From JAAYCI01 sp964550985 (GTDB lineage: Bacteria > Bacillota > Clostridia > Oscillospirales > Ruminococcaceae): a stretch of 64,000 nt of DNA. The stretch covers positions 62,001 to 126,000 of the forward strand of contig CAZKBM010000001.1 in assembly GCA_964550985.1 (NCBI GenBank), given 5' to 3'. Below, one piece after another: positions 8,719 to 17,730 of this stretch (within the stretch, counting starts at the first letter, position 1; every line of letters begins with the position of its first letter). Both the position numbers and the translations under genes were made by a program. The notes below the pieces were generated by a model, which did not search any database, was not told where the DNA came from, and saw nothing but the letters and a program-made list of their open reading frames with translations.

Positions 8719-9785
8719 AGAAGCACTACCTGCTTTATGGGCATGGTGGTTGCTATAACCATGGGGCAGAAGCGGCAACACGCTGCACCATTCAGCTTTT
8801 GCGCGAATGTTCACCGGGTTGTACGATTACAGTAGCCACCCATTTTGCAGGCCAGGATAAAGAGTTTGCCCTACCGGCTGATACACTGCTGCAAAGCAAC
8901 ATGGCGGGGAAAAGCTGGGGCGAAATGTATGCTGCTGCTGTTGCTAGCATATCACCTACCACCACCTGCCTGCATGTGGGCGGAGACAACTACTGTTACC
9001 CAAATTGGGAACGTTATGCGTTTATTCATAAGGCGGCCTTGGCACGCGGTGCAAGAAGTATCTTGTGGAGCTGCTCGCTTGAGCCCTCTATGTTAAATGC
9101 GGAAATGGCAGAGGTTTTACGTACCCACCACGCTATATTTGCCAGAGAATCAACAACGGTGGAGGCTTTGGAAAAATGTGGGTGTTCAGGCGTGGTGCAG
9201 ATGGCGGATATCGCCTTTAAGTTGGATGCGCAAAAAACTCAGTTGCCCTTTCACAACTATTTGGCCGTGAATATAAGCCCTTTGGTGGTTCGCAGAAACC
9301 CGAAAGTATTTGGGGCTTTTCAAAAACTGATAGACTATGTGCTGGCTGAAACCGACTTGAATATCGCCTTGGTACCACACGTGGTAATGCCAATGGATAA
9401 CGACTGTGATATTTTGGCTGAGTTAAACCTTGCCAGTGACCGTGTGGCAATGATATCGGGCCAGCTCTCCGCAAGGGAGTATAAATACATCATTTCAAAA
9501 GCGCGCTTTTGTGCGGCAACCCGTACGCACGCCTGTATTGCGGCCTATTCGTCCTGTATTCCCACCCTTGCAGTTGGTTACAGTGCCAAGGCCAGTGGCA
9601 TCGCCCATGATTTAGGGATGGAAAGCCAGTTTTTACAATTGGATAGTATCGGGGACGAAAAGAGCATGGTAGAGCCGTTTAAGCGGCTTTTGCTAGAGGA
9701 AACCAAACTGAAAAACCAGCTGGAGGCGCTTATGCCGGCCTATAGAAAAACGGCAACCGGCAATGCTGTGGAGTTGATAAAGTAA
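8715..9785 (+). CDS. Polysaccharide pyruvyl transferase family protein
   Basis: The product (356 residues) matches the PS_pyruv_trans family: an N-terminal GHGGCYNHGAEA, the HVGGDNYC segment, an FARESTTVEALEK strand, then VNISPLV, and a C-terminal segment (TRTHACIAAYSS, then PTLAVGYSAKASGIA). Members add a pyruvyl ketal from PEP to sugars, or act as related GT-B-like transferases. The start is the TTG at 8715, which overlaps the stop of the third radical SAM gene (TTGA) and has GGAGTGG 8 bases upstream, implying translational coupling. The frame is open further upstream, but that part is only overlap. Confidence 0.82.
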   Translation: MKKHYLLYGHGGCYNHGAEAATRCTIQLLRECSPGCTITVATHFAGQDKEFALPADTLLQSNMAGKSWGEMYAAAVASISPTTTCLHVGGDNYCYPNWERYAFIHKAALARGARSILWSCSLEPSMLNAEMAEVLRTHHAIFARESTTVEALEKCGCSGVVQMADIAFKLDAQKTQLPFHNYLAVNISPLVVRRNPKVFGAFQKLIDYVLAETDLNIALVPHVVMPMDNDCDILAELNLASDRVAMISGQLSAREYKYIISKARFCAATRTHACIAAYSSCIPTLAVGYSAKASGIAHDLGMESQFLQLDSIGDEKSMVEPFKRLLLEETKLKNQLEALMPAYRKTATGNAVELIK

Positions 9786-9786
9786 A

Positions 9787-11487
9787 ATGGGAAAAGTATA
9801 TGTTGCCACCTGTGCCTATAATGCAGAAAATACTATAGAACGTTGTATAAAAAGCGTATTACAGCAAACCTATACCGATTTTTACTATTATGTTTGCAAT
9901 AATGCCTCCACCGATAAAACCGGGGAGATAGTAGAAAGGTTTGCCCGGCAGGACCCCCGAATTGTGGTGTCTTGCAACAAGGTGAACCACGACTGGAGCC
10001 AGAACGAAGAATATGCCTTTCTGCCGCATACAATTGCGGATGACGACTACTTTTGCCTGTTGGATGCGGATGATGCCCTGGCCCCAAGCTTTTTGGCGGA
10101 AATGATAGAGTTTGTAAATAAAAACGACCTTGACTTTGCCGCTTGCGGTAACGAGTTTATCGATGGGAAAACCGGGGTAAAAGGAAAAGCTCGGTTAGTA
10201 AAAGAAAACCTGATATTGGACACGGCGGAGAAATTTTCGGAATATTTTCCAGAGTACTATCAGTTCATGAGAACAGGCTGGGCAAAACTATACACGGGGA
10301 GATCCGCCCATAACAGAATACTCTATTCACAATTTCCAAGCCACTTTCCGCGTGCCTACGGTGGAGACACCTATATTGTCTTTCAGTGCTTGCGCAAGGC
10401 AAAAAAGGTGGGTATATACGCAAAAGCCCTGTACGATTACTATATCTCCTTTGCGTCAAGGTCCTACCAAATGCACCCGCAGCGCATAGAATGTGACTGT
10501 ATTCTTATGGAGGATGCACTGGATTTCCTGACGGAAAAAGCGGGTGGTGTTAGCCTGCTTAACCGGGAGTTTTTAGACTTTGTGTACTATAATGCCATTA
10601 GTGACACAGAAAAGGTTGTGTTTCATTCACAGCTTGCCCCAAAAGAAAAAATTGAATCGATTTTTACTATTTATAGCTGTGAGTACACAAAAGAATTGTA
10701 TGGGCATAAGCATACCTATGTTGCCGATGCAGATGCCTTACTGGAAAAGTTAAAGTGTGAAACCAGCCGGGAACTTTTGGCGCTACCAGCCTGCCGTACA
10801 GAAGATGGGGCCGATATGACGGCAAGTATTTTGGAAGTGTTGTATAGCGGTTTGCCCAGCTTGGTGGACCATGCGGGCTTACAGTTTATTATCATGAAAA
10901 TTCCAGAAATGCTAAATGATTTGCTAAAGGCTCAGTATGAACCAATTGTCAAGCGGCTTCAAAGATGGCATAAGCGGAGTAAAATGGACATTCCGTCTTT
11001 GTCAAAGCTGGAAATTCGGGCAAATATCGCTTTAAACAAAACTGATGCAGAAATTTTTGCACTCCTGTGTGGTATAAAAAAAGAAAGGCCTGAATCTGCT
11101 AGGGCTTTAGACATGGATAGCCAGATCACCTCTTTGCTGCAAAAGTACCCTTTACTTCAAGGCCTAAGCGGAAATTTTGCGTTGCTATTTAGGAATACGC
11201 TTACTTGGATTATGCAGGAAAACTACCTAAGGGCGCTGGAGGCTTTTTTATCGGTTACGGGTGTTACCATAGAAGCCGAAGATGAAGAAAGCTACATGAC
11301 GCTGGGGCAGAATCTTGCCGCCGCAGCAGAGAACATACCGACATATATCTATTTTAAAAAAGTTTGGATTTCGTTTCTATTGGATGCCGAAAGAAAAGCG
11401 GAGGCAAAACAGGAACTGGATGAATTAGAGCCGCTTTTAAGGGATGATGAAGAATTGGCGGCCTTACGGAAAAGGATTGCCCAATAA
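9787..11487 (+). CDS. Glycosyltransferase family 2 with long helical C-terminal region
   Basis: The first ~250 of 566 residues are a GT2 domain: ATCAYNAENTIERCI at 7-21, NNASTDKTGE at 38-47, and the metal motif LDADDA at 92-97. The remaining ~310 residues are hydrophilic and probably helical, ending in a charged stretch. They contain no recognisable catalytic motif and may be a scaffold or TPR-like region. The gene begins 1 base after the pyruvyl-transferase-like stop and is the last of the AT-rich cassette, followed by a strong terminator at 11592. Confidence 0.85.
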   Translation: MGKVYVATCAYNAENTIERCIKSVLQQTYTDFYYYVCNNASTDKTGEIVERFARQDPRIVVSCNKVNHDWSQNEEYAFLPHTIADDDYFCLLDADDALAPSFLAEMIEFVNKNDLDFAACGNEFIDGKTGVKGKARLVKENLILDTAEKFSEYFPEYYQFMRTGWAKLYTGRSAHNRILYSQFPSHFPRAYGGDTYIVFQCLRKAKKVGIYAKALYDYYISFASRSYQMHPQRIECDCILMEDALDFLTEKAGGVSLLNREFLDFVYYNAISDTEKVVFHSQLAPKEKIESIFTIYSCEYTKELYGHKHTYVADADALLEKLKCETSRELLALPACRTEDGADMTASILEVLYSGLPSLVDHAGLQFIIMKIPEMLNDLLKAQYEPIVKRLQRWHKRSKMDIPSLSKLEIRANIALNKTDAEIFALLCGIKKERPESARALDMDSQITSLLQKYPLLQGLSGNFALLFRNTLTWIMQENYLRALEAFLSVTGVTIEAEDEESYMTLGQNLAAAAENIPTYIYFKKVWISFLLDAERKAEAKQELDELEPLLRDDEELAALRKRIAQ

Positions 11488-11591
11488 GGTCTGTATGCCT
11501 CAAGCGGTTTGTTTTTGCAATTTCTCAAATAATAACGCCAAATAAGAACAATGGAATGTATAAAAGGGTGGCTACAAGCCCCAAACCGTAA

Positions 11592-11626
11592 TAAACGCTG
11601 GAGAAAACGAGTTTCTCCAGCGTTTA
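11592..11626 (+). terminator. Terminator-like hairpin ending the AT-rich cassette
   Basis: A perfect 13-bp stem (TAAACGCTGGAGA pairing with TCTCCAGCGTTTA) closes a 9-base loop and is followed by ATCTTTT. It lies 104 bases after the GT2 stop and 95 bases before the end of the minus-strand gene, so it may serve both converging units. The T-run is short. Confidence 0.75.
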
Positions 11627-11720
11627 ATCTTTTGCAACAATGTAGGGGCTGCGGTACAAATTGTTTTACACTTTACCTTTTGTGCCCGGCAACAGCCTCA
11701 AAATCCTGTAAAGTTAAAGC

Positions 11721-12239
11721 CTACTTCGCCTTAAACTTTGCCCCCAATGCCTTTTGCAGCACGGTGTGCAAATCCTCGGGGCTGCCTTTGGTAAAGTACT
11801 CTTTATCAATTAAAATGGCCTGGCTGGGGGAGGTAAAAAGGTAAAAATCATGGCTTGTCTCCACCGCCATATGCAGCGAGGCATACTGCAAACTCTCGGT
11901 ATCGGCCAGGCCCCCCTCTTCGCTGGAGACGCTGCGGTTCAGCCCCGTCTCGGTAAAAATGGTAATTTCGGTTTGCAAAGCGGCGCCGGGTTTGGCCCTG
12001 AAAAGGGAGGTGGGGCGTATAAACAGGGAATAATAAAAGTAGATGGCCAGCACGGCCGCCAGCCCCAGCGGCAGCAATAGCCCCGAGCCGGTAAAAACCA
12101 GGATGACACAAAAGATCAGCACCACAATGGGCATCAGCAGCAGGCTCATGCGGCTGCCACTACCCCCACGCAGGGTTTTATAGCGGTAAAAGCGGCCGAA
12201 AATTTGTTCGTTGCTGGGCATTTCTACACGGCAAAGCAT
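11721..12239 (-). CDS. Membrane protein, YcxB-like
   Basis: The 172-residue protein has two adjacent transmembrane segments at about residues 31-55 and 56-75, then a soluble C-terminal domain with a FLFTSPSQAILIDKEYF-type strand pair. That arrangement (two TM segments, then a PH-like domain ending in a short conserved strand) fits the YcxB family, whose function is not known. It is the last gene of the minus-strand unit from rfbC downward and is separated from the lipoprotein gene by repeat copy B. The family call is from pattern only. Confidence 0.6.
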   Translation of the reverse strand: MLCRVEMPSNEQIFGRFYRYKTLRGGSGSRMSLLLMPIVVLIFCVILVFTGSGLLLPLGLAAVLAIYFYYSLFIRPTSLFRAKPGAALQTEITIFTETGLNRSVSSEEGGLADTESLQYASLHMAVETSHDFYLFTSPSQAILIDKEYFTKGSPEDLHTVLQKALGAKFKAK

Positions 12240-12269
12240 AAGGGGGCCCTTCTTTCGTAAATTGGTTTG

Positions 12270-12321
12270 CAGCGCCTGCTTTCTCCTGTATTTATGCGCT
12301 ACAGTTTGTTCATTTGCTCTA
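12270..12321 (+). repeat. Dispersed intergenic repeat, copy B
   Basis: It reads CAGCGCCTGCTTTCT, then TATTTATGCGCTACAG, then TTTGTTCATTTGC. The same order is found in C and D, and the left part in A. Its right end coincides with the stop codon of the minus-strand lipoprotein gene, as copy D does with the SPFH gene. Confidence 0.65.
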
Positions 12322-13029
12322 ATAGGTCAGGTTAAACATGTTGATGCGCCAGCCGCTTGGGGTTTCCACCATTTGAATGGGAAACTCGGTGGTGTAGGGG
12401 TCGCTTGTGTCAAAATTGGCGTACTGCCCAATCACCATAAAGGTGATGCCCTCGTTGCCGCTGTAGGCAAGGCGGTAGAGGTCGGGGCCTACATACTCGA
12501 TGTTGGCGCCGCGGCCGCCGTCCAAAATGCCCAGCTTTCCGTCAAAATCGGCAAACAGGGGGTAGGTTTCCTCCGCCGCTGTAAGTGCTTTCCAACATTC
12601 CTCGGTAAACAGGCTATTCATATATTCTATAAAGCCCTCATAGGTGTTAATTTCACCGGTGGCCAGCGTATAGGTGACGTCACCGTTTTGGGCGGTTTCC
12701 ATCTGGCCGCCTTTGGCAAAATACAGGCCCTTGTCCTGGTCAAAGCCTATCAGTTGCAGGTAGGCGTCGCGGGCGTCGTTATACAGTTTTACCTGCTCCT
12801 CCGTCAAAAAGTCGGCCAGGTTTTCGGTGTCTTGCCCGGCGGCGCTGCTGGAAGCGGGGGCGGAGGCCGCAGAGGAAGCCGGCGCCGAAGATGCTTTGGC
12901 AGAGGAGGCTGCGGGCGGGGCCGAACTGGCCGCCGCTGCGCTGGGTGCGGTGCCGCCACAGGCGGCAAGGGTGAGGGCCAGGGCCAAAACCGTAGCCAGG
13001 GCAAATAGAGAACGGAATTGCTTTTTCAT
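12319..13029 (-). CDS. Lipoprotein, possibly IseA-like (cell-wall endopeptidase inhibitor fold)
   Basis: The 236-residue protein has a lipoprotein signal peptide with lipobox LAAC (Cys24), so it should be anchored on the outer face of the membrane. An Ala/Ser/Pro-rich linker spans about residues 28-66. The folded part (about 70-236) resembles IseA/YoeB-type proteins in order of features: YLQLIGFDQDKGLYF, FTEECWKAL, FDGKLGILDGGRGAN and EGITFMVIGQY. IseA inhibits DL-endopeptidases in Bacillus; that role here is an inference from weak resemblance. It is 36 bases after the GT2 gene and has a clear GGAGG site. Confidence 0.65.
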   Translation of the reverse strand: MKKQFRSLFALATVLALALTLAACGGTAPSAAAASSAPPAASSAKASSAPASSAASAPASSSAAGQDTENLADFLTEEQVKLYNDARDAYLQLIGFDQDKGLYFAKGGQMETAQNGDVTYTLATGEINTYEGFIEYMNSLFTEECWKALTAAEETYPLFADFDGKLGILDGGRGANIEYVGPDLYRLAYSGNEGITFMVIGQYANFDTSDPYTTEFPIQMVETPSGWRINMFNLTY

Positions 13030-13065
13030 GGGTATCCTCCTATTGTTTCGTTTATACTAAACATT

Positions 13066-14880
13066 TTATTCCGGCAGTACATCGTTTTCAGAGAAATCCT
13101 CCCGGTCACTTGTCAGGTAGGGGCTGTAGTAGGGGTCGTCCAGCAGGGCTGCGCCATAGCGCTGCTCCAATAGGGCCTGCTCGCCCGCAAAACGCTGGGC
13201 GGCCTCGCCATCTTCGTCGCTGCCGCGGCTTTTGCTCTCATAATGGTATAATTCGGCGTAGGGGGTAAACACCACGCTTTCTCCCTGTTCGCGTATCCGC
13301 AGGCAGAGGTCCACATCGTTGTAGGCCACGGGAAATTCGGCGTCAAAACCGCCGGCCTTATCAAAAACCAAAGTTTTCACCATCATGCAAGCCCCGGTTA
13401 CGGCCGAAAGTTCTTGCACGCAGGCCTGGCGGAACATATACCCGCTTTTGCCCCGCAGTGCGTATTTATGGCTGTGCCCGGCGTAGCCCCCAAGCCCCGT
13501 AATCACCCCCGCGTGCTGCACGGTGTTGTCGGGGTAGTACAGCAGGGCCCCCACGGCGCCCACCTCCTCCAGCTGGCAGAGGCCCAGCATCTCCTCCAGC
13601 CAATCGGGGCTAATCACTTCGGTGTCGTTATTCAAAAACAAAAGGTACTGCCCGCCTGCGGCCTGCCTGCCAAAGTTGCATATCATGGAAAAATTGAAGC
13701 CGCCGCCCTCGTATACCATCACCTTGCAGCGTGGGAAAGCCCCCGAAAGCTGCTGGTAGTAGTTGAAGGTTTCCACATTTTGGGAGTTGTTTTCCACCAC
13801 AATCACCTCAAATTGCAGGTAACGGGTTTTGCCGTAGATGGAGCGCAGGCAGCGGTCCAGGTCCTTAATATGGTCGCAGCTTGGTATGATGATGGAGATG
13901 AGCGGGCGGCCCTTGATATCGTAGTACACCTTGTAGGTGGAGGGAAAGAGCCCTTCCACCACCCGCGCCTTGATACCAATGCGGCGCAGATGGTCGCGGA
14001 TGGCACGCTTTGCGGCCTCGGCCACATAGGGCTTTGCCGCAAGCCCCATGCTTGTAGAATCCTCATGCTGCCGCCAGTAGTACAGCACCTTGGGGATGTG
14101 CCGCGCCGTACCGGTTATTTCCAGCACGCGCAGGTTGAAGTCATGGTCCTGCGCACCGTCATATTCACTGTGTAAGCCTCCCACTTTGTCAAAAAGGTCC
14201 CGCCGCACGGCAACCAGATGCCCTATATAGTTAACATTCAATAGGTATTGGGGGGAATAGTTCGGCTTGAAATGCCCTGCGCCGGGGTACAGCCAGTTGT
14301 TTGTAAAAAGAGCCTCGTCGCTGTACAGCATCCCGTCTCCATATTTGTCAATCTGGGCGGCTATCTCGTACAGCGCATTGGGCGCAAGTATGTCGTCATG
14401 GTCTGCAAAAACAAGGTAGGGCCCGCTGGCCAGCGCCGCGGCCAGGTTTGTGTTGGCCGCAATGCCCCGGTTTTCCACGGCCCGGTAGTGAATTTTCCCG
14501 TCTTGATACCGCTCAATCAGTTCGGGCACAAAGGAGTTTTCTTCGCTGGCATCGGCCAGGCAAAGCTCCCAGTTTGGGTAGGTTTGTCCCAAAATGGATT
14601 GCAGCAGTTCCTCAAAATACTGGCGGGGTGGGTTATACACCGGCACGCACAGGCTCAGTTTGGGCCAGGCGGAGGTATCGGCCTGGCGCTGCTGTGCCAA
14701 AACGGCCTGCTTTGGCAAAAAGCGCCCCCGCTTTTTTACATATCGCCGTTTAAAGTAGTGCATGGTGCGGGAAATTGCAGCAAAAAAGCCCTCTTTTTGT
14801 GTAATTTCAAAAAAATAGGCGCGCAGTTCGGCGCTGCGCTTTTTTTTCAGTTTTTGCCGCATTTCCTCGGGCTGTGGCAT
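13066..14880 (-). CDS. Twin-domain glycosyltransferase (two GT2 modules)
   Basis: This 604-residue protein carries two GT-A modules. Module one (about 75-275) has SLCVPVYNPP and FADHDD (158-163); module two (about 325-590) has SIIIPSCDHIKDL and FLNNDTE (414-420), then TGACMMVK and a YNDVDLCLR segment. Twin GT2 proteins of this type usually add two sugars to a growing O-antigen or teichoic-acid-like chain, often rhamnose. An RmlC gene lies in the same operon, which is consistent with dTDP-rhamnose as donor. It lies 12 bases downstream of its paralogue and was probably formed by duplication. Confidence 0.85.
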   Translation of the reverse strand: MPQPEEMRQKLKKKRSAELRAYFFEITQKEGFFAAISRTMHYFKRRYVKKRGRFLPKQAVLAQQRQADTSAWPKLSLCVPVYNPPRQYFEELLQSILGQTYPNWELCLADASEENSFVPELIERYQDGKIHYRAVENRGIAANTNLAAALASGPYLVFADHDDILAPNALYEIAAQIDKYGDGMLYSDEALFTNNWLYPGAGHFKPNYSPQYLLNVNYIGHLVAVRRDLFDKVGGLHSEYDGAQDHDFNLRVLEITGTARHIPKVLYYWRQHEDSTSMGLAAKPYVAEAAKRAIRDHLRRIGIKARVVEGLFPSTYKVYYDIKGRPLISIIIPSCDHIKDLDRCLRSIYGKTRYLQFEVIVVENNSQNVETFNYYQQLSGAFPRCKVMVYEGGGFNFSMICNFGRQAAGGQYLLFLNNDTEVISPDWLEEMLGLCQLEEVGAVGALLYYPDNTVQHAGVITGLGGYAGHSHKYALRGKSGYMFRQACVQELSAVTGACMMVKTLVFDKAGGFDAEFPVAYNDVDLCLRIREQGESVVFTPYAELYHYESKSRGSDEDGEAAQRFAGEQALLEQRYGAALLDDPYYSPYLTSDREDFSENDVLPE

Positions 14881-14892
14881 ATGTTTTTACCT

Positions 14893-16761
14893 CTAACGCA
14901 AACCATAGTTTTCGTGCCGCAGGGTCAGGTGGGGGTTATAAAAGGGGTCGCCCTTTTGCAAAAGGGCGGCATATTTTTCGCGGAAGTGGGCGGCTTCGCC
15001 GTCAAAACGAATCTTGGCGGGGCCGCTCAGGTCATAGCCCCGGCTCTTGCTCTCATAGTGGTAGGCCTCGGCAAAAGGGGTGTACACATTCCAGTAGCCG
15101 CGCTGCCAAAGTTTCAGGCAAAAATCCACGTCGTTAAATGCAATGGCAAAGTGCCCGGCGTCCATGCCGCCAACCTCCTCGTACAGGCTGCGTTTTACCA
15201 TAAGTGCGGCCCCCGTAACAGCGCAAAGGTTTTGGGTGGTGCGCAGACGGTACATGTCTCCACCGTTGCCGCGCAGGTGGCCTTTGTGGTTTACCCCGGC
15301 CGTGCCCCCAATGCCAATGAACAGCCCCGCGTGCTGCACCTTGTCGTCTGGGTAGTACAGCAGTGCGCCCACGGCCCCAACATCGGGCCGCTGGCTGTAG
15401 CTTAGCATCTCGCGCACAAAATCTTCACTGGTAATTTGTATGTCGTTGTTCAGCAGCAGGATATGGTCGCCCACGCAGCGGGCCACCCCAAAGTTGCATA
15501 TGGCGGCAAAGTTAAAGCCGCCCTTGTAGCGCAGCACCCGCAGGGTGCCGTGGCGGGCCTCGGCCTCCAGGTAATAGCTTTCGGTGGCCGGGTCGCTGGA
15601 GTTGTTGTCCAAAATCAGCACTTCATAACGGGTGTAGCCCGCCCTTTGGTAGATGGATTCCACACAGCGGTGCAAATCCTCCACATGGTCGCTGTTTGGG
15701 ATGAGGATGGAGACCAGGGGGCGGCCCCACACCTCGTAGCGTACCCGGTAGGCGCCGGGGCAGCCCGCCAGGCTCATGGCCTCCCCGTCCAGGCTTACCC
15801 GGCCCAAATGGCTTTGCAGGGCCATCTCCCCGGCCTTAACGGCCTCGGGTTTTTGCAGGATATCCTTCGCCGTGGAGTTTTCGTGCCGTCGCCAGTAATA
15901 CAGTACCTTGGGTATATGGTGGATGCACTGGGCCTTTTCGCTCAGCCGCAAAATTAAGTCGTAGTCCTGCGCGCCGTCCAGCCCCTCCTGTTCGGTGCCG
16001 CCAACGCTCTCCAGCAGGCGGTAGCTAAAAGCGCACAGGTGGGTGATGTAATTGCAGCCCCGTAGGGTATCGGGGCCAAAATCGGGCTTAAAGTGGAAGG
16101 CGAACAATTTTTTTAGGTCGTGGCTCAAAACGGCCTCGTCGGAATAAAGCAGGTCGGCCCCGGTCTCGTTTATGGCCTTTGCCACTTCATACAGCGCCCC
16201 TATGGCCAGCACGTCGTCGTGGTCCAAAAGCAGCAGGTAGTCGCCTTCGCTTTCGGCAATGCCCAGGTTTGTGTTGGCGGCAATGCCTTGGTTTTTGTAT
16301 AACCGCGTATAGCGCACCCGGGGGTTCTTTTCGCGGTAGCGTTGCACAAGGCGGTGGTTTTCGGCCTGTCCCTGGCTGCTGCCGTCCACCAAAATCAGTT
16401 CCCACTCGGTATAGGTTTGCCCGCAAACGCTGTGCAAAAGGTCCTGCAAATGGCGCAGCGGGGGGTTATATAGCGGCACCACCACCGAGATGAGGGGCCG
16501 GTAGGCAAATTCGGCCCTGCGCTGGGCGCGCACCTCCCGCCGCAGGGGAATATCGGCGTGGTAGGGCCAGTAATCCCCCCCGGTAGCCAGGCGGTAACGG
16601 TATAAAATTTCCCGCCAAAGTTGCTGGGGGCCCTGTTGCCGCAGTATACCGGCGCCCCTGCGCAAAAGCCCTCCCAAACGGGCGGGCGAAGCGTTGCGCC
16701 GCAGGGCTTTGCCAAGGGAATCCTGGCCTATAGTGGGGTCTTCGCGGGGTGTGGCGGCCAT
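14893..16761 (-). CDS. Twin-domain glycosyltransferase, paralogue of the downstream gene
   Basis: The 622-residue protein has the same order as its downstream neighbour: an N-terminal basic helical region, GT2 module one (SVVVPLYNPP at 92-101, LDHDD at 179-183) and module two (ILIPNSDHVEDLH, LLNND at 436-440, then FNDVDFCLKL). Both modules keep the acidic metal motif, so both may be active. Its stop-start junction overlaps the ABC ATPase gene by one base, indicating translational coupling. Likely role: chain extension of the polysaccharide exported by the Wzm/Wzt pair encoded just upstream. Confidence 0.86.
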   Translation of the reverse strand: MAATPREDPTIGQDSLGKALRRNASPARLGGLLRRGAGILRQQGPQQLWREILYRYRLATGGDYWPYHADIPLRREVRAQRRAEFAYRPLISVVVPLYNPPLRHLQDLLHSVCGQTYTEWELILVDGSSQGQAENHRLVQRYREKNPRVRYTRLYKNQGIAANTNLGIAESEGDYLLLLDHDDVLAIGALYEVAKAINETGADLLYSDEAVLSHDLKKLFAFHFKPDFGPDTLRGCNYITHLCAFSYRLLESVGGTEQEGLDGAQDYDLILRLSEKAQCIHHIPKVLYYWRRHENSTAKDILQKPEAVKAGEMALQSHLGRVSLDGEAMSLAGCPGAYRVRYEVWGRPLVSILIPNSDHVEDLHRCVESIYQRAGYTRYEVLILDNNSSDPATESYYLEAEARHGTLRVLRYKGGFNFAAICNFGVARCVGDHILLLNNDIQITSEDFVREMLSYSQRPDVGAVGALLYYPDDKVQHAGLFIGIGGTAGVNHKGHLRGNGGDMYRLRTTQNLCAVTGAALMVKRSLYEEVGGMDAGHFAIAFNDVDFCLKLWQRGYWNVYTPFAEAYHYESKSRGYDLSGPAKIRFDGEAAHFREKYAALLQKGDPFYNPHLTLRHENYGLR

Positions 16762-17609
16762 TAACCAATCTCCTCGTCGTCGCTGCGAATTTTAATGGCT
16801 TGTTGGGCCTGCCCGGCAGCGGGTTTTTCCTTGGGCAGGGGCTGCTGATTTTCCTTTTCCAGGCTGATGCCAATGCGGGCATTTTCCTGATAATCGTTCA
16901 CCACACCGGCGCAGTTGCCCTGGGCAATTACCCGCCCGTGGCTCAGCCAGCAGGCCTTGTTGCAAAACTGCTCCACCACGCCCACGTCGTGGCTTACCAG
17001 CAGCACCGTGGTGCCGCTGTCTATCATCTGGCTAATTCGCCCATGGCATTTTTCGCGGAAGAGAAAATCCCCCACCGAGAGGATTTCGTCGCAGATGAGG
17101 ATATCGGGGTCCATAACGGTGGCGATGGAGAAAGCCAGGCGTGCCACCATGCCCGAGGAATAGTTTTTCACCGGGATATCCAGGAAGCTCGCAAGTTCGG
17201 CAAAATCTACAATTTCGTCAAATTTTTCCTGTAGGTAGGCGGGCTTCATCCCCAGTACTGTGCCGTTTAAAAAGATGTTCTCCCGCGCGGTGAGGTCGGG
17301 GTCAAAGCCCGCGCCCAGTTCAATAAGGGGGGCTACGGTGCCCGTAACCCGGCAACTGCCCTGCGAGGGCTTCATCACCCCGGCAATAATTTTTAGCAGG
17401 GTGGATTTGCCCGAGCCGTTTAGCCCCACCAGCCCATATACATCGCCCTTTTCCACCCGCAGCGAGACATTGGTGAGGGCGTAAAATTCCTCAAATTTCA
17501 GCGTTCCCTTGGCTCGGCGGATAAACAACTCTTTCAGGCTGTCCACACGCTCTTTTGCCATGTTGAATCGCATCGAGACATTCTCTACCTCAATCATGGT
17601 ATGGGGCAA
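16761..17609 (-). CDS. ABC transporter ATP-binding protein, Wzt/TagH type
   Basis: The 282-residue protein has Walker A GLNGSGKST (62-70), signature SSGM (151-154) and Walker B DILICDE (169-175), followed by SHDVGVV. The pattern GTVAPLIELGAGFDPDLTARENIFLNG is typical of O-antigen and teichoic-acid exporters. The protein ends soon after the ATPase domain: there is no C-terminal carbohydrate-binding domain as in Wzt of terminal-modification systems. It should power export through the membrane partner encoded 121 bases upstream. Confidence 0.92.
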   Translation of the reverse strand: MPHTMIEVENVSMRFNMAKERVDSLKELFIRRAKGTLKFEEFYALTNVSLRVEKGDVYGLVGLNGSGKSTLLKIIAGVMKPSQGSCRVTGTVAPLIELGAGFDPDLTARENIFLNGTVLGMKPAYLQEKFDEIVDFAELASFLDIPVKNYSSGMVARLAFSIATVMDPDILICDEILSVGDFLFREKCHGRISQMIDSGTTVLLVSHDVGVVEQFCNKACWLSHGRVIAQGNCAGVVNDYQENARIGISLEKENQQPLPKEKPAAGQAQQAIKIRSDDEEIG

Positions 17610-17730
17610 GGCGCAGGCCTCCTTTCGGGCGGGGTTAAGGGGGAAGGGTACAAGCGGCTGCTGTGTTAAAAACCACGGCCGAGCTATCGCAATGGAATCT
17701 TCACGTTATTATAAAGTTATACTGTATATG

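Noticed and set aside
12211..13008. Plus-strand open frame of 265 codons
   Set aside because: Antisense of the lipoprotein gene, and its Gly/Arg-rich tail is the complement of the Ala/Ser linker.
14248..15405. Long plus-strand open frame of 385 codons
   Set aside because: It lies antisense to the two twin GT2 genes, has no ribosome site, and its translation is low-complexity without family features.
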